NCBI GenBank assembly: GCA_030430075.1
Contig: JAUIGN010000017.1
Span: 1 to 64,000, forward strand
DNA length: 64,000 nucleotides
Source of the DNA: a bacterium
Lineage (GTDB): Bacteria > Planctomycetota > Planctomycetia > Pirellulales > Pirellulaceae
Direction: 5' to 3'
Part shown: positions 18,725 through 26,318 of the stretch, in pieces
Numbering within the stretch: the stretch's first letter is position 1
Layout of the letters: every line of letters starts with the position of its first letter
Translations under genes and position numbers: made by a program
The notes under the pieces: model-generated
Database searches by the model: none
Seen by the model: the letters and a program-made list of their open reading frames with translations, nothing else
Told to the model about the DNA's origin: nothing

Positions 18725-19444
18725 TTATGCGCTGGAAACGTCGACGTTGCCGAACTGTTCGAAGTAGTAGCGAAAGGCAATCTGATCCTGTCCGGGATTG
18801 ATGCCGGCGAACAGAAGAATTCGCTGCGGACCGAAGTATTTGCCTTGTTCGTCCTCGCAGAAGGATTCCTCCTTGGCGTCCCAAATCACGACGTCCGCGA
18901 TTTCCCCCACTTCATCGTCTTCATCCTCGTCGAACGGGGTGACCGGATTGCTGGCCGGGTCCACGATTGTTAGATCCGCCGGCTCCCAGTGTTTGAAGCC
19001 GCCTTCTGGTTGGTTCTGCGGTGTGACGGTCATGTCGATCAGGAACCACTGTCGCTGCGCCCGGATCTTTGCCGCTGCGAGAATTTCCTCACGTAACTCC
19101 AGCCGGTACGCTTCGGCTTCTTCCGGACTATCAAAATCCTCGTCGTATACCTCGTCAATCTCATCCTCTCCTTCGGCGACGTCCTGCAGGTCGGGCGGAT
19201 CGGCCGGCGTAATCTTGTGGACTTCCAACGTCGCACCCTTAAGCACTCTGCCCTTCATCTTGACAGGCCCCAGAATCAACTGTCGCATAAAATAGCCGGC
19301 CGATAACTTGAGCAGATACGCTCCAACTACAAGCACAGCGAATGCGCCCGCCAAGCCCCAGATCCCCCAAAAATTGTAGGCGACCACGGCAGCAACCATG
19401 ATCAGGGCAAGAATCACAAGCAACACGACAATCACGAAGCGCAT
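18725..19444 (-). CDS. membrane protein of unknown function, two N-terminal helices and acidic soluble part
   Basis: The ATG at 19444 is preceded by GGAGACTAGGGACC and is preferred over a start 21 codons upstream. The 239-residue product opens with two hydrophobic helices (about residues 2-24 and 27-50: RFVIVVLLVILALIMVAAVV and GIWGLAGAFAVLVVGAYLL). A soluble part follows, with acidic runs EGEDEIDEVYDEDFDSPEEAEAY and DEDEDDEVGEIADV. The C-terminal part, including RILLFAGINPGQDQIAFRYYFEQFG, is compact and may be a small beta-rich domain. No family was recognised. It lies downstream of the SIR2-like gene on the same strand, separated by about 300 bp. Confidence 0.7.
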   Translation of the reverse strand: MRFVIVVLLVILALIMVAAVVAYNFWGIWGLAGAFAVLVVGAYLLKLSAGYFMRQLILGPVKMKGRVLKGATLEVHKITPADPPDLQDVAEGEDEIDEVYDEDFDSPEEAEAYRLELREEILAAAKIRAQRQWFLIDMTVTPQNQPEGGFKHWEPADLTIVDPASNPVTPFDEDEDDEVGEIADVVIWDAKEESFCEDEQGKYFGPQRILLFAGINPGQDQIAFRYYFEQFGNVDVSSA

Positions 19445-19740
19445 GGTCCCTAGTCTCCATGTGAAGCGGAAAATCCACGGTATGAGGAGGCCCGCTTGTC
19501 GTCCCAATCGTCTCGAATGGCGTTCGGACGGTCAAGGGACCGGCGGTTGCTCGCCGGTTTGCTGGCATCGAGAGGATTGCGCCGACTGGGTCTGGATGCC
19601 GCGTTCACAAGGGGGGGGAAACGGCAAGGGGACGTGCTGCCGTGCAGGGTGTCGTTCGACATCCGCCATATCTATCTCTGGATTTGCTTGAGCAATCGAC
19701 CGACCTTCGTCGGCTCCCGGCAAGGCAACCGATTTCGCAA

Positions 19741-20994
19741 TCACAGCTTCAGGAAATTCATCACGGACTGCAATCCATCTCCCATCGCCCACTCGACTCC
19801 GTCCAGGCTCACTCCCAGCGACGCGTTGATTTGTGATACGTGCCGTGGTCGAACCCATCGGTCGAGTTCGTAGGATTCCTCGTCGAAGAGCCACATTTCC
19901 ATTCCGAGGCCCGACTCGGGGCGCTGTTCCATGGCACCGAAAAGGGAAAATCCCCGACGATCCATGGGCGTCTTGCCGACCACGAGAACGCGATGATTGC
20001 GACCGCTTTCTCGCCAATACCGACGGGCCTGCGACAGCAGGTTGTTGATGTGATGGTCACCGCCTCCGTATCCGATGATCAGCCACCGCTCGCACGACAG
20101 GGCATCTGACCGGAAAACGTGGTTGTAATCCGCATACGGCTCGCGCTGCATTGCATCAGCTTTTCTCAGGGCAGTAATGATGGGTGCAACCGGGGCTATA
20201 TGCCGGTCTTGGAACTCACCCCAATCAACGTCGATCCATTTCCGGCGAGCGACTTCGCGGCGATGCGCGTACCGCACGATTTCCGGGTAGCGGCCGACAT
20301 CGGTCTTTCGCAGTCGGACACGGAACAGAACCGAACCATGGAGCTGGCACCAAATATGGCGGTCCTCCGGCCAAGGATGAACGGGGCGAAAAACCTGGGC
20401 CGCCCCGTGGTTGTCGACGAAGCCCGTGTAGAAATCAATTCCTGAAGCTGCCGGCAGATCATCATAATTGACGGAAAACAGGCGAATCCGGGCACGCTGA
20501 CTGAGAGCATTCAGCGCCAACACGCAGGGATGCTGGCGGGGGCTCGCCGCCTGATCGCAGTGGCGTTTCGTGGCTCGCACAATAAACTCGCGCGCTCGAG
20601 ATGCATACCGCGTGTAGACTTCGCGATCCGGATGCAAGGCGCTGATTGATCGACTCAACGAAATGAACGGACCCAACAGTGGGCTGAATTCGCTCCGTCC
20701 AAACTTGCTGGGGAGGTGCGTCGCGATATCGTCGACCGCCTGGATAATTTGTTCGAAGTTCGGTTCGAATCGTTCGCGGTTGCCCCAGGCGTCGGTCCGT
20801 GTGAGTTTGCGTTTGAGCGTTTCATCAACGAGGCGGAAAACGGCCTCGCCCTCAATGCCAGAATCGGTCGCGAGCAACGACCGAGTGAGCCAGTCGGTGG
20901 TCGGGCCGTAGTTATAGGATGCGCCCGCACCGAGCAGAACGAGCAACCTGGTTCGTTTTTCACCCCCTGCATCCGCGTTACTTGATTCCACCAT
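19741..20994 (-). CDS. stand-alone SIR2-like domain protein, possible NAD-dependent defence effector
   Basis: The start is the ATG at 20994, which has CAGGAGACCGC directly upstream; the frame continues 32 codons further but without such a site. The 417-residue product shows the hallmarks of the SIR2-like superfamily used in bacterial immunity. These are G22-AGAS (LLVLLGAGASYNYG) for NAD binding, the sheet-and-loop motif LFSVNYDD, QLHGS, and near residues 303-318 LIIGYGGGDHHINNLL, which corresponds to the G-Y-(S/G)-x-x-D motif. There is no recognisable second domain, so any sensor is either separate or lies in the unassigned middle (residues 60-160). SIR2-like proteins often deplete NAD+ on phage infection; here that is inference. 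The gene lies 0.3 kb from tRNA-Ala, a common integration neighbourhood. No integrase is visible. Confidence 0.72.
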   Translation of the reverse strand: MVESSNADAGGEKRTRLLVLLGAGASYNYGPTTDWLTRSLLATDSGIEGEAVFRLVDETLKRKLTRTDAWGNRERFEPNFEQIIQAVDDIATHLPSKFGRSEFSPLLGPFISLSRSISALHPDREVYTRYASRAREFIVRATKRHCDQAASPRQHPCVLALNALSQRARIRLFSVNYDDLPAASGIDFYTGFVDNHGAAQVFRPVHPWPEDRHIWCQLHGSVLFRVRLRKTDVGRYPEIVRYAHRREVARRKWIDVDWGEFQDRHIAPVAPIITALRKADAMQREPYADYNHVFRSDALSCERWLIIGYGGGDHHINNLLSQARRYWRESGRNHRVLVVGKTPMDRRGFSLFGAMEQRPESGLGMEMWLFDEESYELDRWVRPRHVSQINASLGVSLDGVEWAMGDGLQSVMNFLKL

Positions 20995-21312
20995 GCGGTC
21001 TCCTGCAGACGCTGCTGTCCCTGCCCACCGCGACCTGAATTTGTTGCACACCCACCAAAACCAACGACGAGGGTTCCGCCAGAAATGCACCCCGGTCCGT
21101 TACGTGGGGCCCGCCAACGTTGCGCCGGCCGATCGTGACTGTTTCTCGCCAAAATCGCCGTGCGGCCAGGGTGGAAAATGGCGACCGCAAGCAAGACATT
21201 GGCTTGCCTCCGACATTTCGTGGTTCGATATGTAATCCAGCGAATGCTCGCCCGAATCGAATTCTCGCGGTTCAATTCCGCAGTCTGGAAACACGGCACC
21301 CGCCTACGAGAA
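20995..21312. other. intergenic space between the SIR2-like gene and tRNA-Ala
   Basis: About 320 bases hold the presumed promoter of the SIR2-like gene. No small gene, repeat or clear promoter box was recognised. Confidence 0.35.
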
Positions 21313-21343
21313 ACGCCCGCTGTCAGTCGCTGACAACGGGCGT
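21313..21343 (-). terminator. hairpin downstream of tRNA-Ala, probable terminator
   Basis: ACGCCCG (21313-21319) pairs with CGGGCGT (21337-21343), and inside it GTCAG pairs with CTGAC around a TCG loop. Read in the tRNA direction, the hairpin starts 8 bases after the tRNA 3' end and is followed by TTTCTCGT. It is a compact GC-rich stem with a short T-rich tail, as expected for an intrinsic terminator. Confidence 0.75.
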
Positions 21344-21350
21344 CATCAAG

Positions 21351-21423
21351 TGGAGCCGATGGGGCTCGAACCCACTACCTCTGCATTGCGAACGCAGCGC
21401 TCTCCCAAATGAGCTACGGCCCC
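21351..21423 (-). tRNA. tRNA-Ala (anticodon CGC)
   Basis: Read on the minus strand, the 73 bases fold into a full cloverleaf. Acceptor arms GGGGCCG and CGGCTCC pair over seven positions, with G3 opposite T70, the G3:U70 pair that identifies alanine tRNAs. The D arm is GCTCATTTGGGAGAGC. The anticodon arm CTGCG-TTCGCAA-TGCAG gives anticodon CGC, reading GCG. The T arm contains GGTTCGAGCC. Position 73 is A, and CCA is not encoded. Confidence 0.97.
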
Positions 21424-21431
21424 TGACGGGG

Positions 21432-21449
21432 CGCATCGAATTCGATGCG
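21432..21449. repeat. 18-bp perfect palindrome just upstream of tRNA-Ala
   Basis: CGCATCGAATTCGATGCG is perfectly self-complementary and sits 8 bases before the tRNA 5' end. On the minus strand a TAAAAT box lies at 21458-21463, so the palindrome would fall at the very start of the transcript leader. It could form a hairpin that guides leader processing, or it could be a protein-binding site. Confidence 0.6.
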
Positions 21450-21581
21450 ATCCGCTCATTTTAAGTTGGCCGAGGGAGGGCGCCTAGGTCGGGGACTCTT
21501 GGACTTTGTAGAAACCGAGTTGGACTCGGGAGCCGTCCGATTCCGACCCCGACGCGCCTGACTTGGTGGGCGGCGGGGCGA

Positions 21582-23066
21582 TTATGGCTCCAATCCGATG
21601 CTCCGAGTGTACGCCCGCTGCTGGGAATCTCGGTCCAGTTCATCCGTGATCGTTTCCCACTGCCTGGCCGCTTCTGCCAGGGCGTCTTCGGGCTCTTCGC
21701 CGGCCAGGGCCTGGTTGACTGCCTCGTCCAGTGCCGCCAGATAACGGGCACGGCCCGGGATCCGGAGGGACGAAAGCCAGACCGATTGACTTTGCGTCTC
21801 GCGGACTCGTTCGCCGTACTCGCGAGCTCCCTGGTCGTCGATTTCCGGGTTCACCCACCGCCGGACGGCCGACACCTGTGAGCCGCGGAACAAGGTTGTC
21901 GCGGAACTTGTCGGGGCGACCAAGCTGCCAAGTTCGACCCCGCCGAGCCACAGCAACATGGTGTTTGCGTCCTGAGACCGCTTGCCGGCACGGGTCAGTG
22001 CGGCCAGGCGCCCCGCAGTCGCGAGCAAAGGGACGGTCGACTGGGCGTCCTGGTTGCGGTCGTCCCAAGCTTGGCTGCGGAAGTTGTAGACTCGCGCTGC
22101 ACCGGGCAAGGGGGCGAATCCGACGGGTGAGGAATTTGGTTGGGCTGTCCGGTCGGAGACATCGGACCGGTCGGAATCCGCGTGGCTCGGCCAGGTCAGG
22201 GCGATCGCGCAACGGCCGGCCAGTAAGTCGTCACGAACCTCGGCGGGCGACGCAGCAGGCGACTCGGGCTGGCCGCCGTCCGCCGTCGTGGCGGCGGCAA
22301 TCAGCTCTTCCAGGGCCAGAACAAATGGCGGGCCGTTGATCAGCGGCCGCATGTCGCGGAGGTCGAAGAGAGTCGAGTACTGGTTTGGATGCCGCGCGTA
22401 GGCGGCGGCCCGAGCGAGCAGCGTCTGTCCTGCCCAACCCGGGCCCAGCGGCTCCCGCGCGGCACTCCAAGGCTCATCGGTCGGCGGTCCCTGGTCGCCC
22501 AGGTCGGCCCGCGGTGTCAGCCGCTTGACCAGCTCTTGGTATTCGCCCCAAGTTGTCGGAGGCGTGAGCTCCAGCGCATCGAAAAGGTCGCGCCGGTATG
22601 CCAACGTCAGTTGTGGCGAACCCAGCGAGACCGCGAAGGTCTGTTTGCCCCAGACCGTTTCGCCCCGCCGGGCCGCTTCAAACACATCCGGCCGATCGAA
22701 TGATGCAACGTCCAACTGCTGCGATGTGAGCGGCACGATGCGCTCGCTTTCAGCCAGCTCGCCCAGCAGTCCGCTCGGGAAAACGACCACGTCCGCGCTC
22801 CAGCCCGCGGCGTCTTGGCCGACCACCGCGGAGTCGCTTATCTGTTGGATGGCGATCGGTGTTTCCGACCGGGCCTGCCATTCCCGCTCGAGGGACGCTG
22901 CCAGGGATTCGTCATCCACAACCAGGATGCGGAGCGTTCGAGCCGGCGCGGGAGCGGTGTCGTCCGGTGCGGACGGCGGCGATGAATTTCGGGGGCAGCC
23001 CGCAGCCGATGCCACGAGCGCTAGCAGGAGCGAAGCGAGCGAAAGACGCCAGTTGGTATTACTCAT
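21582..23066 (-). CDS. extracellular solute-binding lipoprotein of a sugar-type ABC transporter
   Basis: The ATG at 23066 opens a lipoprotein signal peptide with lipobox SAAGC (SLLLALVASAAGC). The open frame extends 88 codons further upstream with no such feature. The 494-residue mature protein follows the family 1 sugar-binding pattern: an N-terminal sheet TLRILVVDDESLAASLEREWQ, then VVVFPSG..., LAYRRDLFDALELTPPTTWGEYQELVKRL, and a C-terminal half with NTMLLWLGGVELGSLVAP. It would capture a substrate outside the inner membrane, but no permease or ATPase gene is nearby. Divergent transcription from xylulokinase hints at pentose or polyol uptake, which is inference. The Pro/Ala/Asp linker after the lipobox is long. 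Confidence 0.82.
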   Translation of the reverse strand: MSNTNWRLSLASLLLALVASAAGCPRNSSPPSAPDDTAPAPARTLRILVVDDESLAASLEREWQARSETPIAIQQISDSAVVGQDAAGWSADVVVFPSGLLGELAESERIVPLTSQQLDVASFDRPDVFEAARRGETVWGKQTFAVSLGSPQLTLAYRRDLFDALELTPPTTWGEYQELVKRLTPRADLGDQGPPTDEPWSAAREPLGPGWAGQTLLARAAAYARHPNQYSTLFDLRDMRPLINGPPFVLALEELIAAATTADGGQPESPAASPAEVRDDLLAGRCAIALTWPSHADSDRSDVSDRTAQPNSSPVGFAPLPGAARVYNFRSQAWDDRNQDAQSTVPLLATAGRLAALTRAGKRSQDANTMLLWLGGVELGSLVAPTSSATTLFRGSQVSAVRRWVNPEIDDQGAREYGERVRETQSQSVWLSSLRIPGRARYLAALDEAVNQALAGEEPEDALAEAARQWETITDELDRDSQQRAYTRSIGLEP

Positions 23067-23464
23067 GGTCCGTTCTACGCGGCGCGATAACATCAGGTTC
23101 GAATACGGCTCGCAACGCCGCAAGCGACGACGGGCAGGTCGCTGGATGGGGCATCGTAGCCCGTCGCCGGGCTGCCGGTCAATCAGCAGTGGCAAGTGTC
23201 GCCAAGCCGTGATGTCTGGTCGGCTCCAGCCGATTGGCGGATGGCGAGGAGGCTGGAAAAGTACGAACGGAATCATCGAGCGCCACGCGCCCGCCGCCTT
23301 GCTCGGCCAGGCCAACGGGTTCGCCGCCAAGCATCGCTCGACCGGCCGCGTGTTCGAAATCCTTCATCGCATACCGGCATGACCGGCCGCCCGGATCGCT
23401 GGTTGCGGGCGATCCGTGCCGACGAGTAAAATCTGCCAGACCTGACCACGGGGAGGAGAACGGA
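23067..23464. other. divergent intergenic region between the solute-binding protein and xylB
   Basis: Nearly 400 bases with no convincing gene; it should carry the promoters of both divergent genes. A strong ribosome-binding site, GGGGAGGAGAACGG, sits at its end at 23450-23463, directly before the xylB ATG at 23465. Confidence 0.4.
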
Positions 23465-24982
23465 ATGAGCGTCTATTTGGGAGTTGACATCGGGACGTCG
23501 GGCACGAAGACGTTGGCGGTCCGGGCGGATGGCGCGATACTGGCCGAAGCGAATGCCGGCTACCCGCTCTACCACCCTCAGCCGTTGTGGAGTGAACAGG
23601 ATCCGGAGGATTGGTGGAAGGCGACGGTCAAGACGATTCGCACCGTTGTCAAGAAAGCGAAGCTCAAGCCGGCTGACGTGCGGGGGATTGGGTTGTCCGG
23701 GCAGATGCACGGGTCCGTTTTCCTGGATGCGCAGGACCGGGTCATCCGCCGCGCGCTGCTCTGGAATGATCAGCGGACCGCCGCGGAATGCGAAGAGATC
23801 GAACGCCGCGCGGGCGGGCGGGCAAAGCTGATCAAGATGGTGGCCAACCCGGCTCTAACCGGGTTCACGGCGCCCAAGATCCTCTGGTTGCGAAACCATG
23901 AGCCGGCCAACTTCGAGAAGACGGCCAAGGTCCTGCTTCCCAAGGACGACATCCGCCGGCGGCTGACAGGCGAGTATGCAACGGACGTGAGCGACGCCAG
24001 CGGCATGCTCTTGTTGGATGTCGCCAAGCGGAACTGGTCGACCAGGCTGCTATCGAAGCTGGAGTTGGACCGCGACCTGTTCGCTCCCTGCTTCGAATCC
24101 GAAGAGGTCACCGGGACATTGACGAAGGCAGCCGCGAAGACCTTGGGGTTGACGACGGACTGCGTCGTCGTGGGCGGGGCAGGCGACTGTGCGGCCAACG
24201 GGATCGGAACCGGCGTGGTGAAACGGGGCGTTCTCTCGACATCGATCGGCACTTCGGGCGTGATGTTCGTGCACAGTGACGACGTGCAGATCGATCCCCG
24301 GGGAAGGCTGCACACGTTCTGCCACGCGGTTCGCGGCAAATGGCACATGATGGGCGTTACGCTCACCGCCGGCGGTGCCTTGCAATGGTTCGCCGAGCAA
24401 CTTTGCCAGGGGCTGGGTTCGAAACAGAAATCGGTCTACGAGCTGCTCAGTGCCGAGGCAGGTGAAGTCCCGGCCGGCAGCGAAGGGCTGTTCTTTCTGC
24501 CTTACCTGGCCGGGGAACGGACTCCGCACGCCGATCCTGACGCGCGGGGCAGTTTCATCGGCCTGACGCTGAAGCATACGCGCGGCCACCTGGCCCGCTC
24601 CATCATGGAAGGCGTCACGTATGCGATGCGGGATAGCCTGGCGATCATCCAGGAGATGGGCGTGCCGGTCCGCCAGGTTCGCGCGTCGGGAGGCGGAGCG
24701 AAGAGCCCGTTGTGGAGGCAGATGCAGGCGGACGTGTTCGGTAAGAAGGTCGTCACGATCAATGCCGAGCAAGGTCCGGCGTTTGGAGTCGCGCTGTTGG
24801 CCGCCGTGGGAGACGGAGCCTACAAGAACGTCCAGCAGGCCTGTGCGGCAACCATCAGCGAGGTTTCGCAGACATCGCCGCAGCGGGCCGAACGCAACGC
24901 CTACGATCGAGGATTTCCCGTCTATCAGCAGTTGTACCAGTCTTTGCGGGACGACTTCAAAACCATCAGCGCGCTCGCCTGA
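23465..24982 (+). CDS. xylB: xylulokinase
   Basis: The ATG at 23465 follows GGGGAGGAG. The 505-residue product is a full-length FGGY-family kinase. It has the phosphate-1 motif VDIGTSGTKTLAV, the substrate segment GLSGQMHGSVFLD (the xylulokinase signature GQMHG), LLWNDQRTAAE, the DVSDASGMLLLDV segment and the C-terminal adenosine-binding RASGGGAKSPLWRQMQADVFG. It phosphorylates D-xylulose to xylulose 5-phosphate, feeding the pentose phosphate pathway. No xylose isomerase gene is in the window. The next gene, of the ornithine cyclodeaminase family, starts 60 bp downstream on the same strand and may share the transcript. Confidence 0.95.
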   Translation: MSVYLGVDIGTSGTKTLAVRADGAILAEANAGYPLYHPQPLWSEQDPEDWWKATVKTIRTVVKKAKLKPADVRGIGLSGQMHGSVFLDAQDRVIRRALLWNDQRTAAECEEIERRAGGRAKLIKMVANPALTGFTAPKILWLRNHEPANFEKTAKVLLPKDDIRRRLTGEYATDVSDASGMLLLDVAKRNWSTRLLSKLELDRDLFAPCFESEEVTGTLTKAAAKTLGLTTDCVVVGGAGDCAANGIGTGVVKRGVLSTSIGTSGVMFVHSDDVQIDPRGRLHTFCHAVRGKWHMMGVTLTAGGALQWFAEQLCQGLGSKQKSVYELLSAEAGEVPAGSEGLFFLPYLAGERTPHADPDARGSFIGLTLKHTRGHLARSIMEGVTYAMRDSLAIIQEMGVPVRQVRASGGGAKSPLWRQMQADVFGKKVVTINAEQGPAFGVALLAAVGDGAYKNVQQACAATISEVSQTSPQRAERNAYDRGFPVYQQLYQSLRDDFKTISALA

Positions 24983-25042
24983 CCGGCCGTGCGGCGCCGG
25001 GCCCCGAGTTGCCAGCCCACAATCCGAGGAGCGTTTGAATCG

Positions 25043-26002
25043 ATGTCCGTTCTGTACCTGCGCGAAGCGGACGTGGACCAACTCCTCACCATGCCGCTGG
25101 TCATTGAGGCCATGGACGGCGCGTTCCGCAGCCTGGCCGCCGGGCGAGCGGACAATGCACCGCGCGAGCGCGTGCGGGCCGAGGGGATTGTGTTGCATTC
25201 GATGAGCGCCGCGCTGCCAGACCGGCGGTTGGTCGGTTGGAAGCAATATACGACCACCTCCCAGGGAGCCCGCTTCCATGTCGGCCTCTACGACCAGCAG
25301 ACAGGCCGGATGGTGGCCTTGATCGAAGCGGATCGATTAGGGCAACTGCGTACCGGTGCTGTCACGGGACTCGCCGCCCGGCACCTGGCAGCTCCGGGTA
25401 CGGACCGGGTCGGCATGTTTGGGTGCGGGTGGCAAGCGGAAAGCCAGTTGGCGGCGATCGCGGCGGTCGTCAGGCTGAAGCAGGCATTCGTCTATTGCCG
25501 TGACTTTGATCGCTGTACGGCGTTCGCCGCCCGGATGGCCAGCCAGTTGGCGATGGACGTCGTCGCCTGCGAAGAACCGGAACAGGCCGTGGAAGACCTG
25601 CCCCTGGTCGTGACGGCGACCACCAGCCGGACGCCGGTCTTCAACGGTCGTCGACTGGCGGAGGGCGCCCTGGTCTGTGCGGTCGGGTCGAACTGGCCCC
25701 AGAAGGCAGAAGTCGACGAGACCGTCCTGCGGCGTGCCCGAATGGTCATTTGCGATAGCCTGGCATGCTGTCGGAAGGAGGCGGGTGATCTGCTGCAGGC
25801 GGAACAGGCAGGCGCGTTCGCCTGGGACTGCGCGCGGGAGTTGGCCGAGGTTGTGACCGGGGCCGTGGGACGCCGCGACCCCAGCGACGTGATTCTCTTC
25901 AAGTCCGTGGGGATGGCCGTGGAAGATGTTGCGGTCGGAGCGACGTTACTGGATCGTGCCCGGGCAGAGGGCGTCGGCGAAGTCTTGCCGATCGGATCGT
26001 GA
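25043..26002 (+). CDS. ornithine cyclodeaminase / mu-crystallin family protein
   Basis: The start is the ATG at 25043, with GAGGAG 11 bases upstream. The product has 319 residues, the usual length for the family. It has the N-terminal domain VLYLREADVDQLLTMPLVIEAMDGAF, the substrate-side lysine segment VGWKQYTTTSQGARFH, the conserved LIEADRLGQLRTGAVTGLAARHLA, and the Rossmann segment VGMFGCGWQAESQLAAIA for NAD(P). Members include ornithine cyclodeaminase, alanine dehydrogenase and ketimine reductases; sequence alone does not separate them here. It follows xylB by 60 bp, but a metabolic link is not obvious. Confidence 0.88.
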   Translation: MSVLYLREADVDQLLTMPLVIEAMDGAFRSLAAGRADNAPRERVRAEGIVLHSMSAALPDRRLVGWKQYTTTSQGARFHVGLYDQQTGRMVALIEADRLGQLRTGAVTGLAARHLAAPGTDRVGMFGCGWQAESQLAAIAAVVRLKQAFVYCRDFDRCTAFAARMASQLAMDVVACEEPEQAVEDLPLVVTATTSRTPVFNGRRLAEGALVCAVGSNWPQKAEVDETVLRRARMVICDSLACCRKEAGDLLQAEQAGAFAWDCARELAEVVTGAVGRRDPSDVILFKSVGMAVEDVAVGATLLDRARAEGVGEVLPIGS

Positions 26003-26318
26003 CGGCACCGGCGTCTCGACCATCCCGGTCCGGCGCTCGCAAGTCCGGTCGGCATCGTGGGCCGATGTCGCGCGGCGCTTGCCAACCAACGCGAATCTGC
26101 TGTGACCGACGTCGGTGCGTCTCCGTTCAGAGCTGCCGATGCGCCGGTGCCACCGTCGACACGGTTCGTGAATGGCAACTGCGCTTGCGACGCGGTGAAT
26201 GCGAGGCCGCCAATGCGAGACCGTGCCAGAGAAAGTCCGTGCCGGAAAGCAAGAGTTGCTCGAATGGTGGTATGATTGGACATCCGTTGCTCGGCCGCTG
26301 TCCGGCCCCAGTCTTCAA
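26003..26318. other. intergenic space before the SEFIR-TIR gene
   Basis: About 316 bases without a convincing gene. Its sequence is basic-residue rich in every frame and gives no family match. It should contain the promoter of the two-gene module that follows. Confidence 0.4.
26268..26276 (+). promoter_or_regulatory. possible extended -10 promoter element
   Basis: TGGTATGAT matches an extended -10 box (TGn followed by TATGAT). It lies 42 bases upstream of the ATG at 26319 in otherwise GC-rich DNA. No clear -35 box is seen at the expected distance, which extended -10 promoters can tolerate. This is a pattern call only. Confidence 0.3.

Noticed and set aside
19741..21423. Genomic island integrated at tRNA-Ala
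   Set aside because: No integrase, no duplicated tRNA 3' end and no clear attachment-site repeat were found; only proximity supports it.
23234..23464. Extended N terminus of xylulokinase
   Set aside because: A GGGGAGGAG site and the family start FLGVDIGTSG-like sequence place the start at 23465.
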